Shown one piece after another: positions 1 through 6,409 of a stretch of 6,409 bases of DNA. Every line of letters starts with the position of its first letter. Position 1 is the stretch's first letter. The notes below the pieces were generated by a model. That model did not search any database. It saw only the letters and a list, made by a program, of their open reading frames with translations, and was not told where the DNA came from. The DNA is from Bacteroidales bacterium (GTDB taxonomy: Bacteria > Bacteroidota > Bacteroidia > Bacteroidales > P3), in contig JAGNRX010000071.1 of assembly GCA_017988355.1 (NCBI GenBank), positions 1-6,409 on the forward strand. The letters are read 5' to 3'. Made by a program: the position numbers and the translations under genes.

Positions 1-188
1 TAGGCTATGACGCCCAAGGCTCCGACTGGTAGTAACATGGCGGTTAGGGATATTGCGTTGGCGTCTAAGATATTCATTCCAAAGAATAGGATTATGGATG
101 GCACCATGATTATGCCACCTCCTATGCCAAAGAGTCCGGACAATATGCCTGTTAGTATTCCAAGTACTACAAATCCTATTTCTATCAT
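1..188 (-). CDS. TauE/SafE-family membrane transporter, N-terminal fragment
   Basis: This is the 5' part (62 codons plus 2 nt) of a gene running off the left edge. The translation begins MIEIGFVVLGILTG and continues with LSGLFGIGGGIIMVPSI at about residues 16-32. That glycine-rich stretch in the first membrane helix is the hallmark of the TauE/SafE (sulfite exporter/DUF81) family. A second hydrophobic segment, ISLTAMLLPVGALGVIA, begins near residue 46 and is also family-like. Members are roughly 250-residue inner-membrane proteins linked to export or uptake of small organosulfur or organic anions, but the substrate cannot be assigned from this fragment. The ATG at 188-186 is the start because an in-frame TAA lies three codons upstream. 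No Shine-Dalgarno is visible, only an A-rich CCAAAGAAA before the ATG. The gene is transcribed divergently from hppA, from the promoter at 228-258. Confidence 0.9.
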   Translation of the reverse strand, partial: MIEIGFVVLGILTGILSGLFGIGGGIIMVPSIILFFGMNILDANAISLTAMLLPVGALGVIA

Positions 189-227
189 TTTCTTTGGTTA
201 GTGTTTTGGGTTTCGTTATTTCTGGGG

Positions 228-258
228 CAAAATTAGGTTAAATTTATAAACATATCAA
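228..258 (-). promoter_or_regulatory. Bacteroidota-type promoter for the TauE/SafE gene
   Basis: Read on the minus strand, TTG (258-256) is followed by exactly 20 nt and then TAATTTTG (235-228). This matches the Bacteroidota consensus TTG ... TAnnTTTG with typical spacing. Transcription would start near 222, giving a leader of about 35 nt before the ATG at 188. The same TTG-N20-TAnnTTTG layout is found at 3385-3415. The assignment rests on pattern only. Confidence 0.65.
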
Positions 259-280
259 CTCTTGGTAATAAAAGATATGT
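250..280. repeat. 7-bp inverted repeat in the divergent intergenic region
   Basis: ACATATC (250-256) and GATATGT (274-280) are perfect reverse complements separated by 17 nt. The left arm overlaps the -33 TTG of the TauE/SafE promoter by one base and lies about 50 nt upstream of the proposed hppA -7 element. It could be an operator for a dimeric regulator. In such AT-rich DNA a 7-bp repeat can also occur by chance. No regulator gene is visible next to it. Confidence 0.3.
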
Positions 281-330
281 GAGAAAAAGGCGTTTATTAA
301 ATTATTTTTATCTTTTATATAGTTTTTTTT

Positions 331-338
331 TATCTTTG
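331..338 (+). promoter_or_regulatory. Putative -7 element for hppA
   Basis: TATCTTTG is a perfect match to the Bacteroidota -7 consensus TAnnTTTG, 42 nt upstream of the ATG at 381. The region 20 nt further upstream (about 308-310) reads TTA rather than TTG, so the -33 element is weak, and a T run lies between. If this is the promoter, the transcript starts near 345. That excludes the upstream GTG at 279 as the translation start and supports the ATG at 381. Confidence 0.5.
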
Positions 339-380
339 TCGCCTATAAGAAGATGTTTAAAACGATATAACATATATTTT

Positions 381-2807
381 ATGACAAAAAAAATTACTTC
401 TTTAGCATTAATATTACTATCTCCTTTAGTTATTTTTGCAAGTGAGGCTGACCTGAAAATTCCTCAGGAGATACATGAATTAGGAATCTTACATTGGGGT
501 TTTGTAGTTACTATTTTGGGTTTATTATTTGGCCTTTATCAGTTTCTTAAGGTTAAGAGGCTTCCCTCTCACAAGTCAATGCTCGATATTGCACAAGTTA
601 TTTACAAGACTTGCTTAACTTATCTTAGACAACAGGGCAAACTTATTGCTATCCTTTTTCTTTTTATTGGGATTGCAGTGGCTTTATATTTTGGCATCTT
701 GGCTAAGGATACAAATGGTGAGACTTTTGGAATTGGAGGAGTTCTTTTGATTCTTTTATGGACGGTGATAGGGATATTAGGGTCTTATTCTGTTGCGGCT
801 TATGGTATTAGAATGAATACTTTGGCTAATTCAAGAATGGCTTTTGCTTCTTTGAAAAGAAAGCCTTTGAAATTATTAAACATTCCTCTTAATGCTGGGA
901 TGAGTATTGGGGTTGTTTTGATTTGTGTTGAACTTTTCTTGATGTTAATTATTCTTCTTCTTATGCCTGCTCATTTGGCTGGGGCTTGTTTTATTGGCTT
1001 TGCTATTGGGGAGTCTTTGGGGGCGTCGGCTCTTAGGATTGCTGGTGGCATTTTTACTAAGATTGCAGATATTGGCTCTGACTTAATGAAGGTTTATTTT
1101 AAGATTGGGGAAGATGACCCAAGAAATCCTGGTGTGATTGCGGATTGTGCTGGTGATAATGCTGGCGACTCGGTTGGTCCAACGGCTGATGGGTTTGAGA
1201 CTTATGGGGTGACGGGTGTTGCTTTGATTGCTTTTATCTTGCTTGCAATACCAGATGTTGGCATTCAAAAGGAACTCCTTGTTTGGATATTTACTATGAG
1301 GATTCTTATGGTTATTACTTCTGTCTTCTCTTATTGGATTAATAATTTCATCTCTAAGATAAGGTTCGGTAATTCTGATGATTTGGATTTTGAGGCTCCT
1401 TTGACAAGTCTTATCTGGATTACTTCTATTATTTCTATTATTGGAACTTTTGCAATTAGCTATATATTAATTCCTAATCTTAATGGGAATGCGGACCTAT
1501 GGTGGATCTTGTCATTAATAATTAGTTTTGGGACATTGGGTGCGGCTGTTATTCCTGAGGTTACTAAGATTTTCACTTCTCCTAAGTCAAAACACGTGGC
1601 TGAGGTTGTGAAGGCTTCTCAAGAGGGCGGTGCTTCTTTGAATATTCTTTCTGGTCTTGTGGCTGGAAATTTCGGTGCTTTTTGGACTGGAATAGTTTTT
1701 GTCTTCCTTATGTTCGGGGCTTATGCTTCAAGCTTTCAATTGGGTGAGCTGATGATTTTCCCTTCAATCTTTGCTTTTGGCTTGGTTGCTTTTGGAATGC
1801 TGGGTATGGGACCTGTTACAATTGCAGTTGATTCCTATGGTCCTGTGACAGATAATGCTCAATCTATTTATGAGTTATCTCTAATTAAGGATATAGAGGG
1901 GATTGATAAGGAGATAGAAAGAGATTTTGGGTTTACTCCTGATTGGGAGAAATCGAAATACTATCTTGAATCGAATGACGGAGCGGGAAACACATTTAAG
2001 GCAACAGCTAAGCCTGTTCTTATTGGGACTGCAGTTGTTGGTGCTACTACTATGATTTTCTCTCTAATCTTAATGATTAATAAAACTCTTGGAGTTGAAC
2101 CTCAAACAATTCTTAACTTATTAAATCCATATACTATATTAGGCTTCCTTTTGGGTGGTGCTGTTATTTTCTGGTTTACTGGGGCTTCAATGCAAGCTGT
2201 TACTACTGGGGCTCATAGGGCTGTGGAATATATTAAGAAACATATTAATCTTGACCCTAATGCTCCTAAGAAAGCTGATGAGGCTAATAGTATTGAGGTG
2301 GTTAAGATTTGTACGCAATATGCTCAAAAGGGGATGTTTAATATCTTTATTGCGGTCTTCTTCTTTGCTCTTGGAATTGCTTGTTTGTCTGCTATCAACC
2401 TTGGGGGAGAGAATGCAGAGCCTGTAGTTAAGTATGCTGCGATTTCTCTATTTATTAGTTATTTGATAGGGATTGCGGTCTTTGGACTTTACCAGGCTGT
2501 GTTTATGGCTGATGCTGGTGGTGCTTGGGATAATGCTAAGAAGGTTGTGGAGGTTGATATGAACCAAAAAGGAACTCCTCTTCATGATGCAACAATTGTT
2601 GGCGACACAGTGGGAGATCCTTTTAAAGATACGTCTTCGGTTGCTCTAAACCCTATTATTAAGTTTACAACTCTATTTGGATTATTGGCTATGGAGATTG
2701 CTATTTCTGATTCTTTCAGAGAGATGGCTCCTTATTTTGGTGTGGTATTCTTCTTAGTTGCTCTTTATTTCGTTTATCGTTCTTTCTATAAGATGAGAAT
2801 AAAATAA
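381..2807 (+). CDS. hppA: Membrane-bound H+-translocating pyrophosphatase, divergent K+-independent type
   Basis: This integral inner-membrane pump hydrolyses pyrophosphate to two phosphates and couples this to ion export. Numbering from ATG 381 (808 residues), residues 1-20 look like a signal peptide ending VIFA before SEADLK, followed by a first helix at about 37-56 and many more helices. The active-site motifs are present: DIGSD (230-234), EDDPRNPG (244-251), DNAGD (259-263), TDN (490-492), GGAWDNAKK (713-721) and GDTVGDPFKDTS (741-752). K540 in GNTFKATAK sits where canonical enzymes carry the lysine that removes K+ dependence. The wording around the active site (IADCAGDNAGDSVGPTADG) differs from canonical IADNVGDNVGD...GMGADLF. 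From memory it resembles the divergent Na+-regulated H+-PPases described from Chlorobium limicola and Cellulomonas fimi. The protein is longer than the usual 660-740 residues. An in-frame GTG at 279 would add 34 residues, but the likely promoter lies between the two starts. The ion specificity is inferred, not shown. Confidence 0.95.
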   Translation: MTKKITSLALILLSPLVIFASEADLKIPQEIHELGILHWGFVVTILGLLFGLYQFLKVKRLPSHKSMLDIAQVIYKTCLTYLRQQGKLIAILFLFIGIAVALYFGILAKDTNGETFGIGGVLLILLWTVIGILGSYSVAAYGIRMNTLANSRMAFASLKRKPLKLLNIPLNAGMSIGVVLICVELFLMLIILLLMPAHLAGACFIGFAIGESLGASALRIAGGIFTKIADIGSDLMKVYFKIGEDDPRNPGVIADCAGDNAGDSVGPTADGFETYGVTGVALIAFILLAIPDVGIQKELLVWIFTMRILMVITSVFSYWINNFISKIRFGNSDDLDFEAPLTSLIWITSIISIIGTFAISYILIPNLNGNADLWWILSLIISFGTLGAAVIPEVTKIFTSPKSKHVAEVVKASQEGGASLNILSGLVAGNFGAFWTGIVFVFLMFGAYASSFQLGELMIFPSIFAFGLVAFGMLGMGPVTIAVDSYGPVTDNAQSIYELSLIKDIEGIDKEIERDFGFTPDWEKSKYYLESNDGAGNTFKATAKPVLIGTAVVGATTMIFSLILMINKTLGVEPQTILNLLNPYTILGFLLGGAVIFWFTGASMQAVTTGAHRAVEYIKKHINLDPNAPKKADEANSIEVVKICTQYAQKGMFNIFIAVFFFALGIACLSAINLGGENAEPVVKYAAISLFISYLIGIAVFGLYQAVFMADAGGAWDNAKKVVEVDMNQKGTPLHDATIVGDTVGDPFKDTSSVALNPIIKFTTLFGLLAMEIAISDSFREMAPYFGVVFFLVALYFVYRSFYKMRIK

Positions 2808-2823
2808 GAGAAAAGAGAAAAAC

Positions 2824-3339
2824 TTATTCTGGCTTATCCATTAGGGCTTTAACTTCTTCTTTTAGTTTAAGGAATGCTTTTGCGTCTCTTATGAAATTGT
2901 CTAAGCCCTCTGAATTGCCGTCTGATAATCTCTTGCATAGGATTTCTTCAATATCAATTATTGTTTGAATGGTTTCATAGCTCCTATTGAAGGCGTCTTG
3001 CTCTAAGAGGTCTTCCTTGTTTTGATTTCTTATGTCGTTAATAAGGAGGGAGTATATGCCGTAAAGGTTATTATTAGGCATAGTTTCATAGTTTCTGTAT
3101 CTGCGTCTTCTCATCCAAGAGGAGGTTCGTAGATTAACGTCAGAATCAAGGAGAATGGTTTTTATCTCGTGCCTTGTTAAGCCAAATCGCTCTACTAAGT
3201 CATCCACCTTTTCATCGTCAGAAATATCTTCGGAGTAGTAGTAGAGATATTGAGAAAAGATCTTAGACTCTATGTCGTTATCATTGGGAATATCATTAGG
3301 GGTATCCTCTTGTTCAAAGTAAACTGTATTATCATTCAT
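2824..3339 (-). CDS. Hypothetical soluble protein, possible DNA-binding helix-turn-helix
   Basis: I do not recognise this 171-residue protein. It has no signal peptide or membrane segment. Residues 1-48 are strongly acidic, rich in D, E and N. Residues about 44-66 (VDDLVERFGLTRHEIKTILL) have the spacing of a helix-turn-helix, with FGLT at the turn. They are followed by a basic patch, RRRRYR, at 77-82. Residues 92-167 are predicted helical and charged, ending LKLKEEVKALMDKPE. The layout would fit a small nucleic-acid-binding protein, and the HTH plus helical tail loosely recalls phage terminase small subunits, but no phage genes surround it. The ATG at 3339 lies about 40 nt downstream of a good promoter (3385-3415). 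The gene is convergent with hppA (16-nt gap) and is separated from the ABC operon by 112 nt, so it is probably its own transcription unit. Confidence 0.8.
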   Translation of the reverse strand: MNDNTVYFEQEDTPNDIPNDNDIESKIFSQYLYYYSEDISDDEKVDDLVERFGLTRHEIKTILLDSDVNLRTSSWMRRRRYRNYETMPNNNLYGIYSLLINDIRNQNKEDLLEQDAFNRSYETIQTIIDIEEILCKRLSDGNSEGLDNFIRDAKAFLKLKEEVKALMDKPE

Positions 3340-3384
3340 GGCTATATATCATTAAATTATTATCAAAAACATTATTTCGCTCTG

Positions 3385-3415
3385 CAAATATAATATATAA
3401 TTATCCTAAAAGCAA
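3385..3415 (-). promoter_or_regulatory. Bacteroidota-type promoter for the 171-residue protein
   Basis: On the minus strand, TTG (3415-3413), exactly 20 nt, then TATATTTG (3392-3385) gives a perfect TAnnTTTG -7 element. The expected transcript start is near 3378, giving a leader of about 40 nt before the ATG at 3339. This promoter separates the gene from the upstream ABC operon on the same strand, although read-through from the operon cannot be excluded because no clear terminator is seen between them. Confidence 0.7.
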
Positions 3416-3451
3416 GTAAGGATGTGTTATATTGCTTGTTATAGGACTATA

Positions 3452-4555
3452 TTAGGATTTTTTACGATATGACAAAATAGCCCACGAGTTAATAACTACA
3501 ACAAATCCAAGTAATTTATAGAGTTGTGGCAGGAGGTCTGTTAGCTGACTTCCTTTTAGGTAAACGTTACGCATTACTTCAATAAAGTAGGTCAAGGGAC
3601 TAAACGCTCCTATCTTTTGAGCCCAAGGAGGCATTGAATTGAATGGGGTATAGAGTCCACTCATCAGGATAAGTATCATGATAAAGAAGAACATCATAAA
3701 GACAACTTGCTGATAGGTGTTGGCGTAGTTGGAGAGGATTAGTCCCATTCCTGAAACGGCAAGGGTGAAGACAAAGGAGAAGAGATAGATTGTTAGTAGG
3801 CTTCCCTGAGGCACTATGTTGTAGAAAAGCCTGGCGACAATGAATCCTATTGTTATAATAACCATTCCTATTACCCAATATGGTATTAGTTTGGAGAGTA
3901 TAAAGATTGGCTTTGTGACAGGTGAAACGTTTATCTGCTCCATATTCCCTTTTTCTTTTTCTCCTACTATGTTAAAGGCTGGAAGGAATCCACTAACAAT
4001 GGTTAAGACCATCACCATTAGGGCAGGCACCATAAAAAACTTATAGTCTAATTCTCTGTTAAACTGGTATATTGTTTTGATTTCAACTCCTGGGGGGTCG
4101 TTTATGCCTGTTATTTCTGTGGTTTTCTCGTCTTGATATTGTTTTATAATGCTAAGGGCATACATCCCTCCCATTGTGCCTTTGGTTCCATTTACGGAAT
4201 TGACTGCAATTAGGATTTTTGATTTCTTGTCAACAACAAAGTCCTTTTCAAAGTTCTTCGGTATATTTATAACCATATCTGCCTTATCGTTTTGAATTAG
4301 TCCTAAGGCTGCATTATAGGTGTGTTCACTTGCTACTAAGTTAATGGAATTGTTGGCTATTAACTTTCCAACAAGTTCTTTTGAATAGGTGGAATTATCC
4401 TCATCCACAATTACTAACCTCATATCCTTTACCTCAAAATTAGCAGCATAAGGTAGTAGGATAAGGGTCATGAAAGGGAATAGCAATATTATTTTAGGAA
4501 GTAGCTTATCTCTAAATATCTGTTTAAATTCTTTTTCAACTAAATAACCTAACAT
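3452..4555 (-). CDS. ABC-2 type exporter permease, YbhR/YhhJ-like (distal)
   Basis: This 367-residue protein is the third gene of the operon and one of two paralogous membrane subunits of an ABC-2 exporter. The N-terminal LVEKEFKQIFRDK precedes helix 1 (about 18-38). A large extracytoplasmic loop follows (about 39-172), then five more helices near 173-197, 219-243, 253-275, 283-304 and 342-363. The cytoplasmic coupling motif GEKEKGNMEQINVSP (198-212), the segment SGLYTPFNSMPPWAQ (299-313) and the length are typical of the ABC2_membrane_3 family. The start is the ATG at 4555, 3 nt after the stop of the preceding permease, so translation is probably coupled. It should form a heterodimer with the upstream permease and be powered by the ATPase at 5669-6409. 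The substrate is unknown; related systems move drugs or other toxic compounds together with an HlyD-type adaptor. Confidence 0.93.
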   Translation of the reverse strand: MLGYLVEKEFKQIFRDKLLPKIILLFPFMTLILLPYAANFEVKDMRLVIVDEDNSTYSKELVGKLIANNSINLVASEHTYNAALGLIQNDKADMVINIPKNFEKDFVVDKKSKILIAVNSVNGTKGTMGGMYALSIIKQYQDEKTTEITGINDPPGVEIKTIYQFNRELDYKFFMVPALMVMVLTIVSGFLPAFNIVGEKEKGNMEQINVSPVTKPIFILSKLIPYWVIGMVIITIGFIVARLFYNIVPQGSLLTIYLFSFVFTLAVSGMGLILSNYANTYQQVVFMMFFFIMILILMSGLYTPFNSMPPWAQKIGAFSPLTYFIEVMRNVYLKGSQLTDLLPQLYKLLGFVVVINSWAILSYRKKS

Positions 4556-4558
4556 AAT

Positions 4559-5665
4559 TTACTCCAGTCTTTTTTTAAATGTTCTAAGGCTTATCCCTAT
4601 AATAACTGTTAACATAATAATTAGAGCCAGAAACTCCTTCCATACGTAGCGAACATCAACTCCCATTATCATTAGTTTCCTGATTGCACTAATAAACCAT
4701 TTGGCAGGCATTGTTTGGGCAATAGCTTGGAGCACAAGAGGCATACTTCCTATGTCGAATAGCATTCCTGAGAGTAGCATTGAGGGCATAAGTAGGATTA
4801 TAGCACTAATTACTAATGCCATAAGTTGGGTGTCGGCAATGGTGGAAATGAGTATGCCTAAGGAGAGGGAGACTAAGATATAGAGTATGCAGAGAGTGAA
4901 AATCCAAAACAGACTTCCGTTAATGGGTACTCCCATAATGAAGTAGGAGACTATGAATATTGTTATTATATTTATTAGAGCGATGATGAAATAAGGGATT
5001 ACCTTTGATACTATTATTATAATTGGCTTGGTTGGGCTTGCAAGAAGTAGTTCCATTGTGCCTTTTTCTTTTTCCCTAACAATGGAGATAGAGGTCATCA
5101 TTGCACAGACAAGAATTATGATAAAGCCCATTACCCCTGGCACAAAATTATAGGAGCTTTTCATTAGTGGGTTATAGAGGAGTTTGAGCTCGGGTGTTAT
5201 TTCGTAGCTCGAGACTGGTGCTTTGTTTAAGTCCTTAAGGGTTGCGCCAATAATATTAGAGGCATAACTGACAAGGGTTTTTGCAGCATTGGGGTCGGAA
5301 CCATCTGCGATGATTTGTATATCTGCTTTCTTTAGATGGAATAGGTTTTCGGAGAAGTTCTCGCCAAATACTATAACTAAAGAATTTTCTGAAGCTTTGA
5401 ATGAATCTTCTATCTCTTGATAAGAATTAAATGAATTGCTGAGTGTGAAATACTCGCTTTCTTGAATTCTATTAATAATTGTTCTTGTGATTTCGTCTTT
5501 GGAATAATCTAAGACTCCAATATTTGTATTTCTTATCTCAGTAGTTACTGCATAGCCAAAAAGCACCATCATAACTAAGGGTAAAACTAAGATAATCATC
5601 ATAGTCCAAGTGTCTCGGAAAATATGGATAAACTCTTTCTTGGTAAAGGTTAAAAACTCTTTCAT
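4559..5665 (-). CDS. ABC-2 type exporter permease, YbhS/YhhJ-like (proximal)
   Basis: This 368-residue protein is the second gene of the operon. It has the same plan as its downstream neighbour: an amphipathic start, FTKKEFIHIFRDTW, helix 1 at about 20-42, and an extracytoplasmic domain at about 43-172 ending SSYNFVPGVMG. Five further helices lie near 173-193, 220-245, 252-275, 282-303 and 344-361. The cytoplasmic motif REKEKGTMELLLASP (197-211) is the family's most conserved stretch and lies where the permease meets the ATPase. The two permeases share this plan but differ clearly in sequence, as expected for an old duplication forming a heterodimer. The ATG at 5665 follows the ATPase TAG by 3 nt, and its own stop is 3 nt before the next ATG. 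The protein acts in the inner membrane and its substrate cannot be told from sequence. Confidence 0.93.
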   Translation of the reverse strand: MKEFLTFTKKEFIHIFRDTWTMMIILVLPLVMMVLFGYAVTTEIRNTNIGVLDYSKDEITRTIINRIQESEYFTLSNSFNSYQEIEDSFKASENSLVIVFGENFSENLFHLKKADIQIIADGSDPNAAKTLVSYASNIIGATLKDLNKAPVSSYEITPELKLLYNPLMKSSYNFVPGVMGFIIILVCAMMTSISIVREKEKGTMELLLASPTKPIIIIVSKVIPYFIIALINIITIFIVSYFIMGVPINGSLFWIFTLCILYILVSLSLGILISTIADTQLMALVISAIILLMPSMLLSGMLFDIGSMPLVLQAIAQTMPAKWFISAIRKLMIMGVDVRYVWKEFLALIIMLTVIIGISLRTFKKRLE

Positions 5666-5668
5666 AAT

Positions 5669-6409
5669 CTAATCGTCTGTTCTTTTAGCGTTTCTTGCAA
5701 GCTGGTAAAATATGTCGTCAATAGAATTGGATGAGAACTTTTCTTTAAGTGCTTTTGGGGTCTCTAAGGCTTCAATCCTGCCGTCAACCATTATCGATAC
5801 CCTGTCGCAATATTCTGCCTCGTCCATATAGTGTGTTGTAACAAAAACTGTTATACCTTTTTCAGCTGTCTTATAAATTAGCTCCCAAAACTGCCTCCTA
5901 ACAACTGGGTCAACTCCTCCTGTTGGTTCGTCAAGGAAGACAACCTTAGGATTATGAAAAATAGCAACCGAGAAAGCAAGTTTCTGTTTCCATCCCAAAG
6001 GCAAGGCACTTACTAAGGTCTGTTTTTCATCTTGGAAACCCAGTTCTTCAAGTAGTATATCTGTCTTTTGGGCTATGTCCTTCTTCTTCATTCCATATAT
6101 ACCTGCAAATAGCTTAATGTTTTCCCATACCTTCAAATCCTCGTAAAGAGAGAACCTCTGGCTCATATAACCAATATTTGCCTTAATCTTTTCCGACTTA
6201 TGTCTTATGTCAAATCCAGCAACTATTGCATTTCCAGCACTTGGTCTGCTTAATCCACAAAGCATTCTAATAGCAGTTGTTTTCCCTGCTCCATTAGCTC
6301 CTAAGAAACCAAATATCTCTCCCTTTTTCACCTCAAATGAAATATCATCCACCGCAGTAAAATGTCCAAATTTCTTAGTCAGATTCTCAACCACAATTAC
6401 GTTTTCCAT
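5669..6409 (-). CDS. ABC exporter ATPase, YbhF/YhiH-like single domain
   Basis: This 246-residue cytoplasmic ATP-binding subunit is the first gene of the operon visible here. Its motifs in order are Walker A GANGAGKTT (37-45), Q-loop Q84 in YMSQRFSLY, a signature written LPLGWKQK (136-143) instead of LSGGQ, Walker B VVFLDEP (156-162), D-loop GGVDP (164-168) and switch histidine H193. The LPLG signature is usual in the YbhF/YhiH exporter branch, so it is not a sign of inactivation. E. coli YbhF carries two such domains fused, whereas here only one is seen, so a second ATPase gene may lie upstream. The ATG occupies the last three bases of the window. The opening MENVIVVENLTKKFG is a normal start for this family, but an in-frame extension or fusion beyond 6409 cannot be ruled out. 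The promoter is outside the window. Confidence 0.94.
   Translation of the reverse strand: MENVIVVENLTKKFGHFTAVDDISFEVKKGEIFGFLGANGAGKTTAIRMLCGLSRPSAGNAIVAGFDIRHKSEKIKANIGYMSQRFSLYEDLKVWENIKLFAGIYGMKKKDIAQKTDILLEELGFQDEKQTLVSALPLGWKQKLAFSVAIFHNPKVVFLDEPTGGVDPVVRRQFWELIYKTAEKGITVFVTTHYMDEAEYCDRVSIMVDGRIEALETPKALKEKFSSNSIDDIFYQLARNAKRTDD

Noticed and set aside
7..201. A plus-strand 64-codon open frame at the left edge.
   Set aside because: The minus strand encodes the recognisable TauE/SafE N-terminus over the same bases, so this is its antisense shadow.
2155..2427. A leucine-rich 90-codon open frame inside hppA.
   Set aside because: It is in another frame of a clearly conserved gene and its leucine and serine content comes from the hydrophobic codons of hppA.
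2803..2828. AATAAG and CTTATT form a possible 6-bp hairpin between the convergent hppA and hypothetical gene ends.
   Set aside because: The stem is AT-rich with a 14-nt purine loop and has no clear T tract after it on the plus strand, so it is too weak to call a terminator.
3403..3458. ATCCTAA and TTAGGAT, with a nested AAGCAA/TTGCTT pair, could fold into a structure after the ABC operon.
   Set aside because: The outer arms are 42 nt apart, the nested pairing needs a bulge of 14 nt, and the structure overlaps the promoter at 3385-3415, with no terminator-like T run.
3600..4883. Short open frames of 60-92 codons overlapping the permease genes on both strands.
   Set aside because: They overlap conserved permease sequence, have no promoter or start context, and show no recognisable protein features.
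5741..6000. The non-standard ABC signature LPLGWKQ as a sign of a degenerate ATPase.
   Set aside because: All other ATPase motifs are intact and this form of the signature is normal in the YbhF/YhiH branch.

Overview
The window looks like chromosomal DNA from a member of the Bacteroidota. The DNA is AT-rich. Three of the gene starts have a match to the Bacteroidota sigma-factor -7 element TAnnTTTG about 35-45 nt upstream of the start codon. In two of these a TTG -33 element sits exactly 20 nt further upstream. No start codon has a convincing Shine-Dalgarno sequence, and A-rich stretches are found there instead, which also fits that phylum. The genus cannot be read from the sequence.

Layout from left to right. 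(1) Positions 1-188, minus strand: the first 62 codons of a TauE/SafE-family membrane transporter, cut by the window edge. (2) Positions 189-380: a divergent intergenic region with a promoter for each direction and a 7-bp inverted repeat. (3) Positions 381-2807, plus strand: hppA, a membrane-bound proton-pumping pyrophosphatase of the divergent, K+-independent type, with an N-terminal signal-peptide-like segment. (4) Positions 2824-3339, minus strand: a 171-residue soluble protein of unknown function, convergent with hppA (16-nt gap), with its own promoter at 3385-3415. (5) Positions 3452-6409, minus strand: three genes of an ABC-2 type export operon, in transcription order ATPase (6409-5669), permease (5665-4559) and permease (4555-3452). 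Both junctions are the same 3-nt spacer, ATT.

The ABC genes match the YbhF/YbhS/YbhR-like (also YhiH/YhhJ-like) exporter architecture: one ATPase with the LPLG-type signature and two paralogous six-helix permeases. Such systems usually work with an HlyD-type periplasmic adaptor and a TolC-type outer-membrane channel. Neither is in the window, and they would be expected beyond 6409. The pyrophosphatase would use the PPi released by biosynthesis to build an ion gradient. Nothing in the sequence ties it functionally to its neighbours.

I see no RNA genes, CRISPR array, insertion sequence or phage genes. The most notable items are the divergent pyrophosphatase with its diagnostic residues, the unrecognised 171-residue protein, and a sharp reversal of G/C strand bias inside the ABC operon.
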